Below are positions 49,347-57,151 of a DNA stretch of 57,151 nt, one piece after another. The notes below the pieces were generated by a model. That model saw only the letters and a list, made by a program, of their open reading frames with translations, was not told where the DNA came from and made no database searches. A program made the translations under genes and the position numbers. Source of the stretch: Clostridiales bacterium (GTDB lineage Bacteria; Bacillota; Clostridia; Lachnospirales; Lachnospiraceae); contig JAGZJZ010000041.1 of NCBI GenBank assembly GCA_018365455.1, positions 1 through 57,151 of the forward strand. Direction: 5' to 3'. Numbering within the stretch: the stretch's first letter is position 1; each line of letters starts with the position of its first letter.

Positions 49347-52300
49347 TTAAAACTGATTTTCAAATTCTTGTTCCGGTATGGGTCTGCTGATCAGATATCC
49401 CTGGATATAGTCGCATCCGAATTTACGCAGCAGCTGCAATTGTTCCTCTGTCTCCACACCTTCAGCCACAACTTTCATATTTAATGCTTTCGCCATAGAG
49501 ATAATACTGGATATGATGGTCTGATGTCTGGGTTCCTTGAGATTTTCATTGCGGAAAAACATCATATCCAGTTTTAAGATGTCCACCGTAATATCTTTTA
49601 GCAGGTTCAGGGAAGAATATCCGGAACCAAAATCATCCATGGAGAAGAAAAATCCGCTTACCCGCATGGTGCGCATTACCATCTCCAGCAATTCTGCATT
49701 CTCCACCAGCACGGATTCCGTACATTCCAGTTCCAGCAGGCCGTTTGGTATATTATACTTTTCCTTTAACCGAATATAATGTTTGGAAAAGTCCCGTTGA
49801 AATACACTGATTCTGGAGACATTCACCGATATTTTAATGGGTTCCCTTCCTTCATCCAGCCACTTGCGCAGAAAACGGCAGGCCTCTTCGAACATATAGC
49901 TGTCCAGGTCAATGATAAATCCATTCTTTTCGAATAGCGGGATAAACCGGTTAGGAGGAACCACACCGTAACCCGGACGTATCCATCTTGCCAAGGTCTC
50001 TGCCCCAGTTACCCGTATTCCATCCTGAATCTCAGCGATAGGCTGAAAATAAGCGCAAAACTCCCGGTTCTCCAATGCTTTGTACATGGCTGACTCCATC
50101 TCTTTTTCCGACAATATCTGTCTGCGCATGTCTTCCGTATAGACGGCATATCTGCTGCCTTCCAATACCTTCACACTTTTTTGTGCAAGGTTGGCACAAT
50201 CTATCATATCCTCCACGCCAATGCTTTTTCCGCGTTTTTCTATCAAATAAATGCCCGCTACCATTTCAAGCCGCAGCTTTTTCCCTGCCAGCCCCTTGAA
50301 TTTTGCCAGTAATCCAGCATTTTTCCGAAACCGCTTTTCCAACTCTTCGATGCTGTCGTACCAGAGAAGCGAAACAAAATGATCTGCCGAAACTCTGGCG
50401 AATATTTCTCCCTCCCGCTGGTCACGGCTGCTGATTTTTGCCCAATACTGCAAAACACGGTCTCCGAAATCATATCCATAGACGTTGTTCACCAATTTGA
50501 AATTGCGAAGATCGCAATACCAAAGGGCATATTTCTTTTCATTTCTGTTTTCCAGAATCTGTTTCGCTTCTATTTTGAACCGGCTGAAATTAGAACAGCC
50601 TGTCAAATCATCATATTCTGCTCTGTATTCCAGTTCTCTCCGGTTTCTGGTAGCTTCATCCACATCTGTTATAGTAAACAGGGAACGGTTGATTGTACCG
50701 TCTTCCGCCCTTAATACCGTTAGAACAATATGACACCACATAAACTGACCATCTGTTTTTTTCAAACGTACTGTAGCGCCTGCATTCATGGCTCCGTCGA
50801 TCACTTTTCTAGATATCATCTGCGCCTGGTGCCAGTCATTTGGATGAACGTCATCCTGTGTGATAAAGCGCTGGTTCCCGTTATTGCCTACATTTTTAAT
50901 AAATGTAAACTGCTTTGCCGGAGGGGATGCGTAGTAACTGTCATTCTCCCTGTCATACTCCAGTAATATGGTTCCGGATAATTCCATGATTCTACGGTAA
51001 CATTCATCTTCGATCTGTCTGCGCAGCTGTATCTGGAGTGTCCGGTTCTCTTCTTCACGAACTTTTCTGGTATGAATATCCTGAGTTAGGCAAAGATACA
51101 CCTCATCCCCATTGCCCCTGTCCATGGGAACCAGATAAAATCCTTCCCACTTATAAATTTCACCATCCTTACCTGTCCTGAATTCACCATAAACAGCAGA
51201 ATTACCTTCCTGTATTGCTTTTCTCACAAGTTCCCAGTTGGTAAACTGTTTAAAGCGTACCTCGTCCTCAGGACAGATGCGGCTCCTGGCTATGGAATCC
51301 AGTTCTTCTCCCAGTTTTCCAAACTCCCATTTCTGCATTTCTCCATCACTCTCGCCCAGCATCCGCCTGTAGTGATTTTTCGTTACATTCATTACGGCAA
51401 TGTCACTGAATATACGATGAACTGACTTTATATAACGGTTTATCAGCTCACTTTCCTCAAGATGCTTCAGAGACCTGAATTCTGTCCGATACTCTTTATT
51501 GTCCATACTTTTAGGCTGCTGATCAGCGGCTTCCATTTCTGCCCCGGTTTCCGCTGTTTCCCTGCACCTGTTCCGGTCTCTTTTTTTCTGCTCCATACCC
51601 TGTTGATAGAATACAAACTGATTGCGTCCCAGCTCCTTGGCGGTATAAAGCGCAGCATCGGCACGCATATAGAGCTCATCAAAACTGGTTCCGTCCTTGG
51701 GGTATACCGCCACACCCATACTTCCGGATACGCAGATGCCTTCTTCATAATGCCTGGAAAGATTCGTAATGATACTTCCCAGCTTCTGTTCCAGAAGGGT
51801 ATTCAGCGGAATATCCCTTAAGCACATTACGAATTCATCTCCGCCCAGACGCCCCACAATATCATTGATACGGACGGAGGTTTTTAATATATTCGAGATT
51901 TCTCTTAATACCTGGTCTCCAAACTGATGCCCCATCTGGTCGTTCAGGGATTTAAAGAAATCAATATCTACCATAATAAAAATGTGCCGGCTGGACAGCG
52001 GACTGTGTTCCAGAAGCATTGATACTTCTTCGATTACCGTTCCCCGGTTTAGCAGCCCTGTCAGTGGATCGATCTGGGAACGGTTCTCTAATTCCAGACT
52101 TCTTCTTTTTTCTTTATCAATATTGCGTATCAGAATCATCGCCCTGATTTCGTCCAGAACAGCATCTGAAAGAAGAAAAATACAGATTTCCGTCCATACG
52201 GGATTGCCCTTGGAATCCAGAACTCTGCAGTCCATTTTCAGGCTGCAGTCTTTTTTATAATATTTATCCAGCAGTCTAATTCTGTTAAAAAATTGTTCAA

Positions 52301-53261
52301 ATGCCTGTCTGTCCTCTTCATAAATCCACTGTCCGGCCACAAACCCAGCCAGTCCATCATAGGTACCAGCGTTTTGCAAAAGTTCGTCCGCCATGGGACC
52401 ACCCATATGCTCCACCGTATTCTGGTTCAGGTTGCACTCAAAGGACACAATTTCCCCCGCAAGCTGATTCTCGTTATATTTCTGCCATTTTTCATATGCA
52501 GCTTCTTTTTCCCGCTGGACAGTATAGTCCTCATAAATGATAATGCCTCTCTGAACTTCCCCGTCCTGCCCATACGTAAGCCGGTACTTCATTCGGTACC
52601 AGTTAAGGTTTCCTTTTTTATTTTTTAAACGGACTACAATCTCGCCCATGGGGATTCCATCCTTCATAGATTGAAAAAACCGGGAAACATCTTCTTTACT
52701 TTCTTCAATTACTACCTCTGTATCCAGCAGACCATCCGGCATGTTTGTTATAACTGCCGGAAGTGCAAAATTTTGTAATCCCTTTTTTTCTATATAAAGC
52801 GTCCGGTTTTTGATATCATAAATATCCATCACCTTTCCGGTCATGGCAAAAGCTATGCGGTTTTCTTCTTCTTTTAATACCAGCAAAGCTTCTTCACTCT
52901 TTCGGTCCGTAATATCCGTAATGGCACAGGTAAGAACCCCACCCTCACACGGATCATAGGATGACTGTACTCTCATCCACATAATACTCCCGTTTTTGTG
53001 GATATAACGGTGTTCACATTCAAAAGTATATGTATTCTGCGCAATTTTTTTATGAAGCATACGGATAAGTCTTTGAAAATCCCCGGGGTAAATGATCTGC
53101 TTAACGCCGGTTATCTTCGCCTGCTCTTCCTTTTCAGTATACCCAAACATTTTATAATAGCGGTCATTTGCCCATATTATAGTAAAAACCTTATCACATT
53201 TCACCCTGCACACACCGCAGGGAATCTTGTTCCTGTCATTCTTGTTATTCTCTGTCTCCAT
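49347..53261 (-). CDS. PAS-GGDEF-PAS-GGDEF-EAL c-di-GMP enzyme
   Basis: This 1304-residue soluble protein could both make and hydrolyse cyclic di-GMP. Layout: three PAS-like modules (to about 390), an intact GGDEF domain (RLGGDEF near 475, with I-site RIND and VDIDFFKSLNDQMGH), a linker, two or three more PAS-like modules, a degenerate GGDEF (RVSADHF near 960) and an EAL domain (ETLARW near 1088, NVSR, LECTES, MDDFGSGYSS, DILKLD, VAEGVE, QGYLISRP). ETL in place of EAL is common in active enzymes. The first half parallels the protein at 962-2647. GGAGG lies 4 nt before the ATG. Its promoter overlaps that of the divergent amidase. Confidence 0.92.
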   Translation of the reverse strand: METENNKNDRNKIPCGVCRVKCDKVFTIIWANDRYYKMFGYTEKEEQAKITGVKQIIYPGDFQRLIRMLHKKIAQNTYTFECEHRYIHKNGSIMWMRVQSSYDPCEGGVLTCAITDITDRKSEEALLVLKEEENRIAFAMTGKVMDIYDIKNRTLYIEKKGLQNFALPAVITNMPDGLLDTEVVIEESKEDVSRFFQSMKDGIPMGEIVVRLKNKKGNLNWYRMKYRLTYGQDGEVQRGIIIYEDYTVQREKEAAYEKWQKYNENQLAGEIVSFECNLNQNTVEHMGGPMADELLQNAGTYDGLAGFVAGQWIYEEDRQAFEQFFNRIRLLDKYYKKDCSLKMDCRVLDSKGNPVWTEICIFLLSDAVLDEIRAMILIRNIDKEKRRSLELENRSQIDPLTGLLNRGTVIEEVSMLLEHSPLSSRHIFIMVDIDFFKSLNDQMGHQFGDQVLREISNILKTSVRINDIVGRLGGDEFVMCLRDIPLNTLLEQKLGSIITNLSRHYEEGICVSGSMGVAVYPKDGTSFDELYMRADAALYTAKELGRNQFVFYQQGMEQKKRDRNRCRETAETGAEMEAADQQPKSMDNKEYRTEFRSLKHLEESELINRYIKSVHRIFSDIAVMNVTKNHYRRMLGESDGEMQKWEFGKLGEELDSIARSRICPEDEVRFKQFTNWELVRKAIQEGNSAVYGEFRTGKDGEIYKWEGFYLVPMDRGNGDEVYLCLTQDIHTRKVREEENRTLQIQLRRQIEDECYRRIMELSGTILLEYDRENDSYYASPPAKQFTFIKNVGNNGNQRFITQDDVHPNDWHQAQMISRKVIDGAMNAGATVRLKKTDGQFMWCHIVLTVLRAEDGTINRSLFTITDVDEATRNRRELEYRAEYDDLTGCSNFSRFKIEAKQILENRNEKKYALWYCDLRNFKLVNNVYGYDFGDRVLQYWAKISSRDQREGEIFARVSADHFVSLLWYDSIEELEKRFRKNAGLLAKFKGLAGKKLRLEMVAGIYLIEKRGKSIGVEDMIDCANLAQKSVKVLEGSRYAVYTEDMRRQILSEKEMESAMYKALENREFCAYFQPIAEIQDGIRVTGAETLARWIRPGYGVVPPNRFIPLFEKNGFIIDLDSYMFEEACRFLRKWLDEGREPIKISVNVSRISVFQRDFSKHYIRLKEKYNIPNGLLELECTESVLVENAELLEMVMRTMRVSGFFFSMDDFGSGYSSLNLLKDITVDILKLDMMFFRNENLKEPRHQTIISSIISMAKALNMKVVAEGVETEEQLQLLRKFGCDYIQGYLISRPIPEQEFENQF

Positions 53262-53317
53262 GGTCCCTCCATATACGGACGCTTCTTGTCAATGATATGT
53301 TAATCTGGAATGTTCTT

Positions 53318-53346
53318 ATTATACCTTGAATTCTGTTAAAATACAA
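53318..53346 (-). promoter_or_regulatory. Promoter of the PAS-GGDEF-EAL gene
   Basis: TTGTAT, 17 nt, TATAAT on the minus strand; the transcript begins near 53311. It overlaps the candidate plus-strand sigma-A promoter of the amidase. Confidence 0.7.
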
Positions 53347-53407
53347 TTATATAGTGTGCAGAAAAGATATAATTTTCTGCACGCTCCCTCTCCTTTATCA
53401 TATAATA
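53326..53407 (+). promoter_or_regulatory. Promoter region of the amidase, with palindrome and sigma-K-like site
   Basis: A possible sigma-A pair is TTGAAT/TATAGT (18-nt spacer, 53326-53355). A 27-bp palindrome GTGCAGAAAA-N7-TTTTCTGCAC lies at 53356-53382. AC-N16-CATATAATA at 53381-53407 fits the late mother-cell sigma-K consensus. Which of these is used is not decided. Confidence 0.5.
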
Positions 53408-53443
53408 TACAGATACCATAATTATAGAAAAGATGTGATACTC

Positions 53444-54016
53444 TTGGCAATTCGTATCTTTGTAGACCAGGGACACAATCCCAGCGGCTTTAATGCAGGA
53501 GCAGAGGGAAATGGTCTTCGGGAGCAGGATATTACCTACACAGTAGGGGCATATCTGGCAGATCTTCTCGCCGCCGACCCCCGCTTTGAGGTTCGTACTT
53601 CCCGTAACTCCCCCACTGAAGTTCTGGGTACCAGTAATGCCACCAGTCTTCGTGAACGTGTAAATATGGCAAACAGCTGGCCTGCCGACTATTTTATCAG
53701 CATCCATGTAAACTCTAATACAAACCCTGACATCAACGGCACTGAAGTCTACGTATACCGACCGGATTCCGTACCTTATTATCTGGCTCAGGATATACTG
53801 GCTGAAATTGTACGCCGGGTAGGGACAAAGGATAATGGCGTCCGGATCAATCCCGGTCTGTACGTACTGCGCCGCACTAATATGCCGGCGGTTTTGGTAG
53901 AGCTGGCTTATATCAGCAACACCAGTGATGCTCAGCATTTAAGGGATGACCAGTATCAGTTTGCATACGGCATTTACGTGGGGCTATTGAATTATCTGGG
54001 ACTTCCCCAATTGTAA
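53444..54016 (+). CDS. N-acetylmuramoyl-L-alanine amidase (Amidase_3)
   Basis: The 190-residue enzyme cleaves the bond between muramic acid and the stem peptide. Zinc ligands and catalytic Glu are visible: His in VDQGHNPSG, Glu in GNGLREQDI, His in ISIHVNSNTN and Glu in VLVELAYISN. It consists of the catalytic domain alone, without signal peptide or wall-binding domain. That is unusual for an autolysin and resembles CwlC-type amidases, made in the mother cell and released at lysis. A sigma-K-like promoter fits that role. The start is probably TTG at 53444; a GTG at 53435 is possible and the ribosome site is weak. Confidence 0.88.
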   Translation: MAIRIFVDQGHNPSGFNAGAEGNGLREQDITYTVGAYLADLLAADPRFEVRTSRNSPTEVLGTSNATSLRERVNMANSWPADYFISIHVNSNTNPDINGTEVYVYRPDSVPYYLAQDILAEIVRRVGTKDNGVRINPGLYVLRRTNMPAVLVELAYISNTSDAQHLRDDQYQFAYGIYVGLLNYLGLPQL

Positions 54017-54107
54017 TTGGCGTAACTTTTTAGCTGATTTACGCAATATCCGTTCCCTCCCGCTCTTTTTAAACAATTTCTGATCAATTTCAACATTTTT
54101 TTCTTTC

Positions 54108-54137
54108 TTGTCATGTTTTTGTATGATATAGTATAAA
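54108..54137 (+). promoter_or_regulatory. Promoter of the uracil permease gene
   Basis: TTGTCA, 18 nt, TATAAA. The leader of about 30 nt has no room for a PyrR attenuator. Confidence 0.65.
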
Positions 54138-54174
54138 GAGTTAAAAATAATCATAAAACAGGGAGGGAATTTTC

Positions 54175-55497
54175 TTGAGCGAAAGAAAGATCATTCAAGT
54201 TGAGGACAAGGTACCATTTAAACTGCTTGCTCCTCTGAGTATTCAACACATGTTTGCCATGTTTGGCGCATCTGTACTTGTTCCATTTATTTTTGGAATC
54301 AGTCCCGCAATCGTATTGCTTACCAACGGTATCGGTACGCTGCTATTTATCCTGATCACAAAAGGGAAAGCACCCGCATATCTGGGATCCAGTTTTGCCT
54401 TTCTTGCACCTGCTGGCATTGTAATTGCCAAATGGGGGTACTCATACGCCCTGGGCGGTTTCGTAATCGTAGGTCTGTGCGGATGTATTCTGTCGTTTAT
54501 CATTTACAAATTTGGGACAAAGTGGATTGACATTGTTCTGCCTCCGGCGGCCATGGGTCCCGTTGTCGCACTGATTGGTCTGGAGCTTGCCGGAACAGCT
54601 GCTTCCAATGCCGGGATTTTATCATCCACAACTTATACACTGGATCAGGCATCCGGATTGTATGAGCAGACGGTTACTCCGGTAGCCATGAATAACCTCA
54701 TTGTCTTTTTAATCACATTAGGCGTTGCCGTTTTCGGAAATGTACTGTTTAAAAAGTTCCTTGCCGTTATTCCAATCCTGATTGCCATTATTGCCGGTTA
54801 TATATCAGCCGTCATTTTCAATGTCATTGATTTTGGCACCATCCAGGATGCACTGGCAACACCTTTTATTTCCCTTCCGAATTTCCAGCTTCCCCACTTT
54901 AATGCGGAAGCGATCCTGATACTGCTTCCGGTTATCCTGGTAATCGCTTCTGAGCACATCGGACACCAGGTAGTAACCAGTAAAATAATTGGACGTGACC
55001 TGTTAAAAGATCCGGGTCTTCACCGTTCTTTATTTGCAGATAACTTTTCCACCATGTTATCCGGTCTGGTCGGTTCTGTACCTACCACAACTTACGGAGA
55101 AAACATCGGTGTTATGGCTATGACAAAAGTATACTCCGTCCGTGTTATCGGCGGTGCTGCCGTACTCTCGATTCTGTGTTCTTTCATCGGACCGATGTCG
55201 GCATTAATCAACACCATTCCGGGTCCTGTCATCGGCGGTATCTCCTTCCTCCTTTACGGAATGATCGGAACTTCCGGAATCCGTATTATGGTAGATGCCG
55301 GTGTAGATTATGGCAAAAGCCGCAACCTGACATTGACATCCGTAGTTTTTGTCACCGGACTCTCAGGTGCTGCACTTACTCTTGGCAACGTAGAATTAAA
55401 AGGCATGGTACTTGCATGTATCGTTGGTATGATCCTGTCTCTTTTATTCTATATCTTTGACAGGCTGAAATTGACCAACGACAGAGAGGAAGCGTAG
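54175..55497 (+). CDS. uraA: Uracil permease (NCS2 family)
   Basis: The 440-residue membrane protein has 12-14 helices of the UraA/NCS2 fold. Substrate-site residues appear in SEHIGHQ and TTYGENIGVMA (both with the Glu characteristic of uracil carriers), and the N-terminal part QHMFAMFGASVLVP is typical of this family. It should take up uracil with protons. It starts with TTG behind GGAGGG (7 nt). The loop after helix 4-5 (ASGLYEQTVTP) is somewhat long. A strong terminator follows, so this is a single-gene unit; no pyr genes are near. Confidence 0.92.
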   Translation: MSERKIIQVEDKVPFKLLAPLSIQHMFAMFGASVLVPFIFGISPAIVLLTNGIGTLLFILITKGKAPAYLGSSFAFLAPAGIVIAKWGYSYALGGFVIVGLCGCILSFIIYKFGTKWIDIVLPPAAMGPVVALIGLELAGTAASNAGILSSTTYTLDQASGLYEQTVTPVAMNNLIVFLITLGVAVFGNVLFKKFLAVIPILIAIIAGYISAVIFNVIDFGTIQDALATPFISLPNFQLPHFNAEAILILLPVILVIASEHIGHQVVTSKIIGRDLLKDPGLHRSLFADNFSTMLSGLVGSVPTTTYGENIGVMAMTKVYSVRVIGGAAVLSILCSFIGPMSALINTIPGPVIGGISFLLYGMIGTSGIRIMVDAGVDYGKSRNLTLTSVVFVTGLSGAALTLGNVELKGMVLACIVGMILSLLFYIFDRLKLTNDREEA

Positions 55498-55525
55498 GAC
55501 AAGTTCACCGTAATTTACGATACTT

Positions 55526-55573
55526 AAAATCTCTTTTCCAACAGGTATAAACCCGCGCGAAAAGAGATTTTTG
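55526..55573 (+). terminator. Terminator of the uracil permease gene
   Basis: AATCTCTTTTC pairs perfectly with GAAAAGAGATT around a 20-nt loop, followed by TTTTGTC. Confidence 0.9.
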
Positions 55574-55622
55574 TCTATTCGGACTAACTGCCCCTATTAA
55601 CCATAACAGAGAGGTATTTTCT

Positions 55623-56864
55623 ATGAAATTTAAACTGACTGCCCTGGAAAAGAAATGGGTCTTATACGATGTGGGCAACTCAGCATTTATTTTGCTGGTT
55701 TCAACAATCATTCCCATTTATTTTAACTATCTGGCTGAAAATGCTGAAATTTCCGACGTGAATTATCTTGCTTACTGGGGTTATGCCGCATCTGTCGCTA
55801 CTATTTTAGTGGCACTCATCGGCCCCATTGCCGGAACAATTTCAGACACCAAAAATTATAAGAAGAAATTCTTCCTTCTTTCCATTGGAATCGGCATCGC
55901 AGGATGTATCATTCTAGGATTCATCCATTCCTGGATCTGGTTTCTGGGTATTTTCATAATCACAAAAGTCGGTTATTCTTCTGCAAATATTTTTTATGAC
56001 TCTATGCTTACCGATATCACGGTACCGGAACGAATGGACAAGGTTTCTTCCCACGGCTATGCCTGGGGCTATATCGGAAGCTGTATCCCGTTTATTGCAA
56101 GTCTGGGACTGGTATTGGGGGCAGAGAAACTGGGACTTACCATGACACAGGCTATGGCGATGGCTTTTTGTATTGTTGCAGCCTGGTGGCTGGCTTCCTC
56201 TCTGCCTCTGATTAAAAATTACAAACAGACCTATTATGTAGAAAAGACCGGTAATGCCGCCCTGGAAAGTTTTGGACGGCTGTATCAAACCCTGAAAGAC
56301 ATGAAACGCCAAAAGCATATTTTTATGTTCCTGCTGGCATTTTTCTTTTATATCGACGGCGTCTACACCATCATAGATATGGCTACGGCATATGGCACCT
56401 CTCTGGGGCTTGATACCACAGGACTGCTGCTGGCACTTTTACTGACGCAGATCGTTGCCTTTCCCTGTGTTCTGATCTTCGCAAGAATTGCTCAGAAGCA
56501 GGATACCACACGCCTCATAACCATCTGTATTGTGGCATATCTGGGCATCACACTGTTCGCCATGCAGCTGGATTCCCAGTTAGAATTCTGGATTTTAGCC
56601 GTATGTGTTGGTATGTTCCAGGGAACGGTACAGGCACTGTCCCGCTCTTTCTTTGCAAAAATCATTCCGCCTGATAAATCCGGTGAATACTTTGGGATTC
56701 TGGACATCTGCGGGAAAGGAGCTTCTTTTCTTGGTACCATCCTGGTGAGCTTCATCAGCCAGCTTACCGGAAAAGTTAATCTGGGCGTAGGTGCCCTGGC
56801 AATTATGTTCATCCTTGGATTGATCTTTTTCAGGCGGGCAGCGAAGCTCACAAAAGAGCTCTAG
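55623..56864 (+). CDS. MFS transporter, UMF1 (Atg22-like) type
   Basis: The 413-residue membrane protein has about 12 helices. The N-terminal LYDVGNSAF (usually YDWGNSAF) and the segment TKVGYSSANIFYDSMLTDI mark the UMF1 group, named for vacuolar effluxer Atg22. The C-terminal half has MFQGTVQALSRSFFAKIIPPDKSGEYFGI, the conserved family signature. Bacterial members are of unknown substrate, perhaps amino acids or other small metabolites. An AGAGAGG site precedes the ATG by about 9 nt. It stands between the uracil permease terminator and the right-end repeat. Confidence 0.9.
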   Translation: MKFKLTALEKKWVLYDVGNSAFILLVSTIIPIYFNYLAENAEISDVNYLAYWGYAASVATILVALIGPIAGTISDTKNYKKKFFLLSIGIGIAGCIILGFIHSWIWFLGIFIITKVGYSSANIFYDSMLTDITVPERMDKVSSHGYAWGYIGSCIPFIASLGLVLGAEKLGLTMTQAMAMAFCIVAAWWLASSLPLIKNYKQTYYVEKTGNAALESFGRLYQTLKDMKRQKHIFMFLLAFFFYIDGVYTIIDMATAYGTSLGLDTTGLLLALLLTQIVAFPCVLIFARIAQKQDTTRLITICIVAYLGITLFAMQLDSQLEFWILAVCVGMFQGTVQALSRSFFAKIIPPDKSGEYFGILDICGKGASFLGTILVSFISQLTGKVNLGVGALAIMFILGLIFFRRAAKLTKEL

Positions 56865-57008
56865 AGCGTTTTATAGTGTTCTATTAAATGCATTATATTT
56901 GGGTTTTGCTGAGTAAGGACGCTTTGTAGATGGAGGTGGTGTACGGAAAGAGAAGGGGGCGGACCAGGAGAGGGGTTTGGAAGGCGTATAGCAGATCTGT
57001 GCATTTTC

Positions 57009-57146
57009 TAACCTTCCCGAAGCGCTTTTTGGCGGCACGCGGGCATTCGCTGCGAAATCCTGATGCATTTCGCAGCTCAGTGCCCGCTTAGTATCCGATG
57101 GGAGCCAGTCGAATACTATCCGCCAAAAAACACTCCGGTAAGGTAA
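57009..57146. repeat. Structured inverted-repeat element at the right end
   Basis: The ends ACCTT-CCCGAAGCGC-TTTTTGGCGG and the inverse CCGCCAAAAA-ACACTCCGG-TAAGGT pair over about 25 positions with mainly C/T and A/G differences. Inside are GCTGCGAAAT/ATTTCGCAGC within GCGGGCA/TGCCCGC, and AGTAT-CGA/TCG-ATACT. The short frames here are by-products of the repeat. The 140 bp before it (56865-57008) hold nothing clear apart from G-rich sequence. Confidence 0.7.
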
Positions 57147-57151
57147 GTAAA

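Noticed and set aside
56871..57068. Short frames in the right-end repeat
   Set aside because: They are translations of a structured repeat without start signals.

Overview
The window looks like the chromosome of an anaerobic, spore-forming gut Firmicute of the Lachnospiraceae (Clostridia). Reasons: AT-rich DNA with strong AGGAGG ribosome sites, frequent TTG starts, consensus sigma-A promoters, a THF-riboswitch-controlled formate-THF ligase, Rrf2 regulators, a LexA box of Firmicute type and a large host-glycan locus. The species cannot be named from sequence alone.

Layout. 1-7.8 kb: 5' end of fhs with a THF riboswitch, a GGDEF protein, a secreted papain-like protease with Ig-like repeats, a small GNAT protein and an EAL protein with Cys-containing sensor repeats. 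7.8-9.9 kb: an ABC-F ATPase behind a 460-nt leader with a 35-codon leader peptide and two tandem terminators. 10.0-10.6 kb: tRNA-Leu, then two homologous promoter-plus-two-hairpin units, the best candidate here for an undescribed RNA family. 10.7-14.6 kb: EamA transporter, P-loop protein, GntR/LacI-type regulator and endonuclease IV. 14.7-34.7 kb: a host-glycan locus with a 1925-residue secreted GH123-like/sialidase-fold protein, then an apparent eight-gene operon (two permeases, a binding lipoprotein, GH29, GH20, GH2, GH18, GH29) and a divergent LacI regulator. The enzyme set fits import of fucosylated fragments of the N-glycan core and their digestion in the cytoplasm.

34.9-35.5 kb: six-tRNA operon (Pro-Gly-Arg-His-Gln-Lys). 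35.6-40.4 kb: housekeeping genes (two YfcE-type phosphodiesterases, RdgB, rRNA methyltransferase, rhodanese) and a second, membrane-anchored papain-like protease. 40.5-41.2 kb: a GC-rich structured block, an Asn/Ser-rich small protein and a divergent C-rich small RNA candidate. 41.2-48.0 kb: split ThrE-type exporter and a sulfur block (cysK, metY, a second cysteine synthase) with two Rrf2 regulators. 48.2-49.3 kb: an unknown gene under a LexA box and a YcxB-like protein. 49.3-53.3 kb: a 1304-residue PAS/GGDEF/EAL protein. 53.4-56.9 kb: a cell-wall amidase with a sigma-K-like promoter, a uracil permease and a UMF1-type transporter. The window ends in a structured inverted-repeat element.

The intergenic DNA is rich in structure: at least four types of inverted-repeat element, a 16-bp tandem repeat with an AAGCGCTT core inside the glycan operon, and several leader RNAs. 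Three c-di-GMP proteins in one window suggest that signalling is well represented. Start codons were chosen by ribosome-site spacing and often differ from the longest reading frame.
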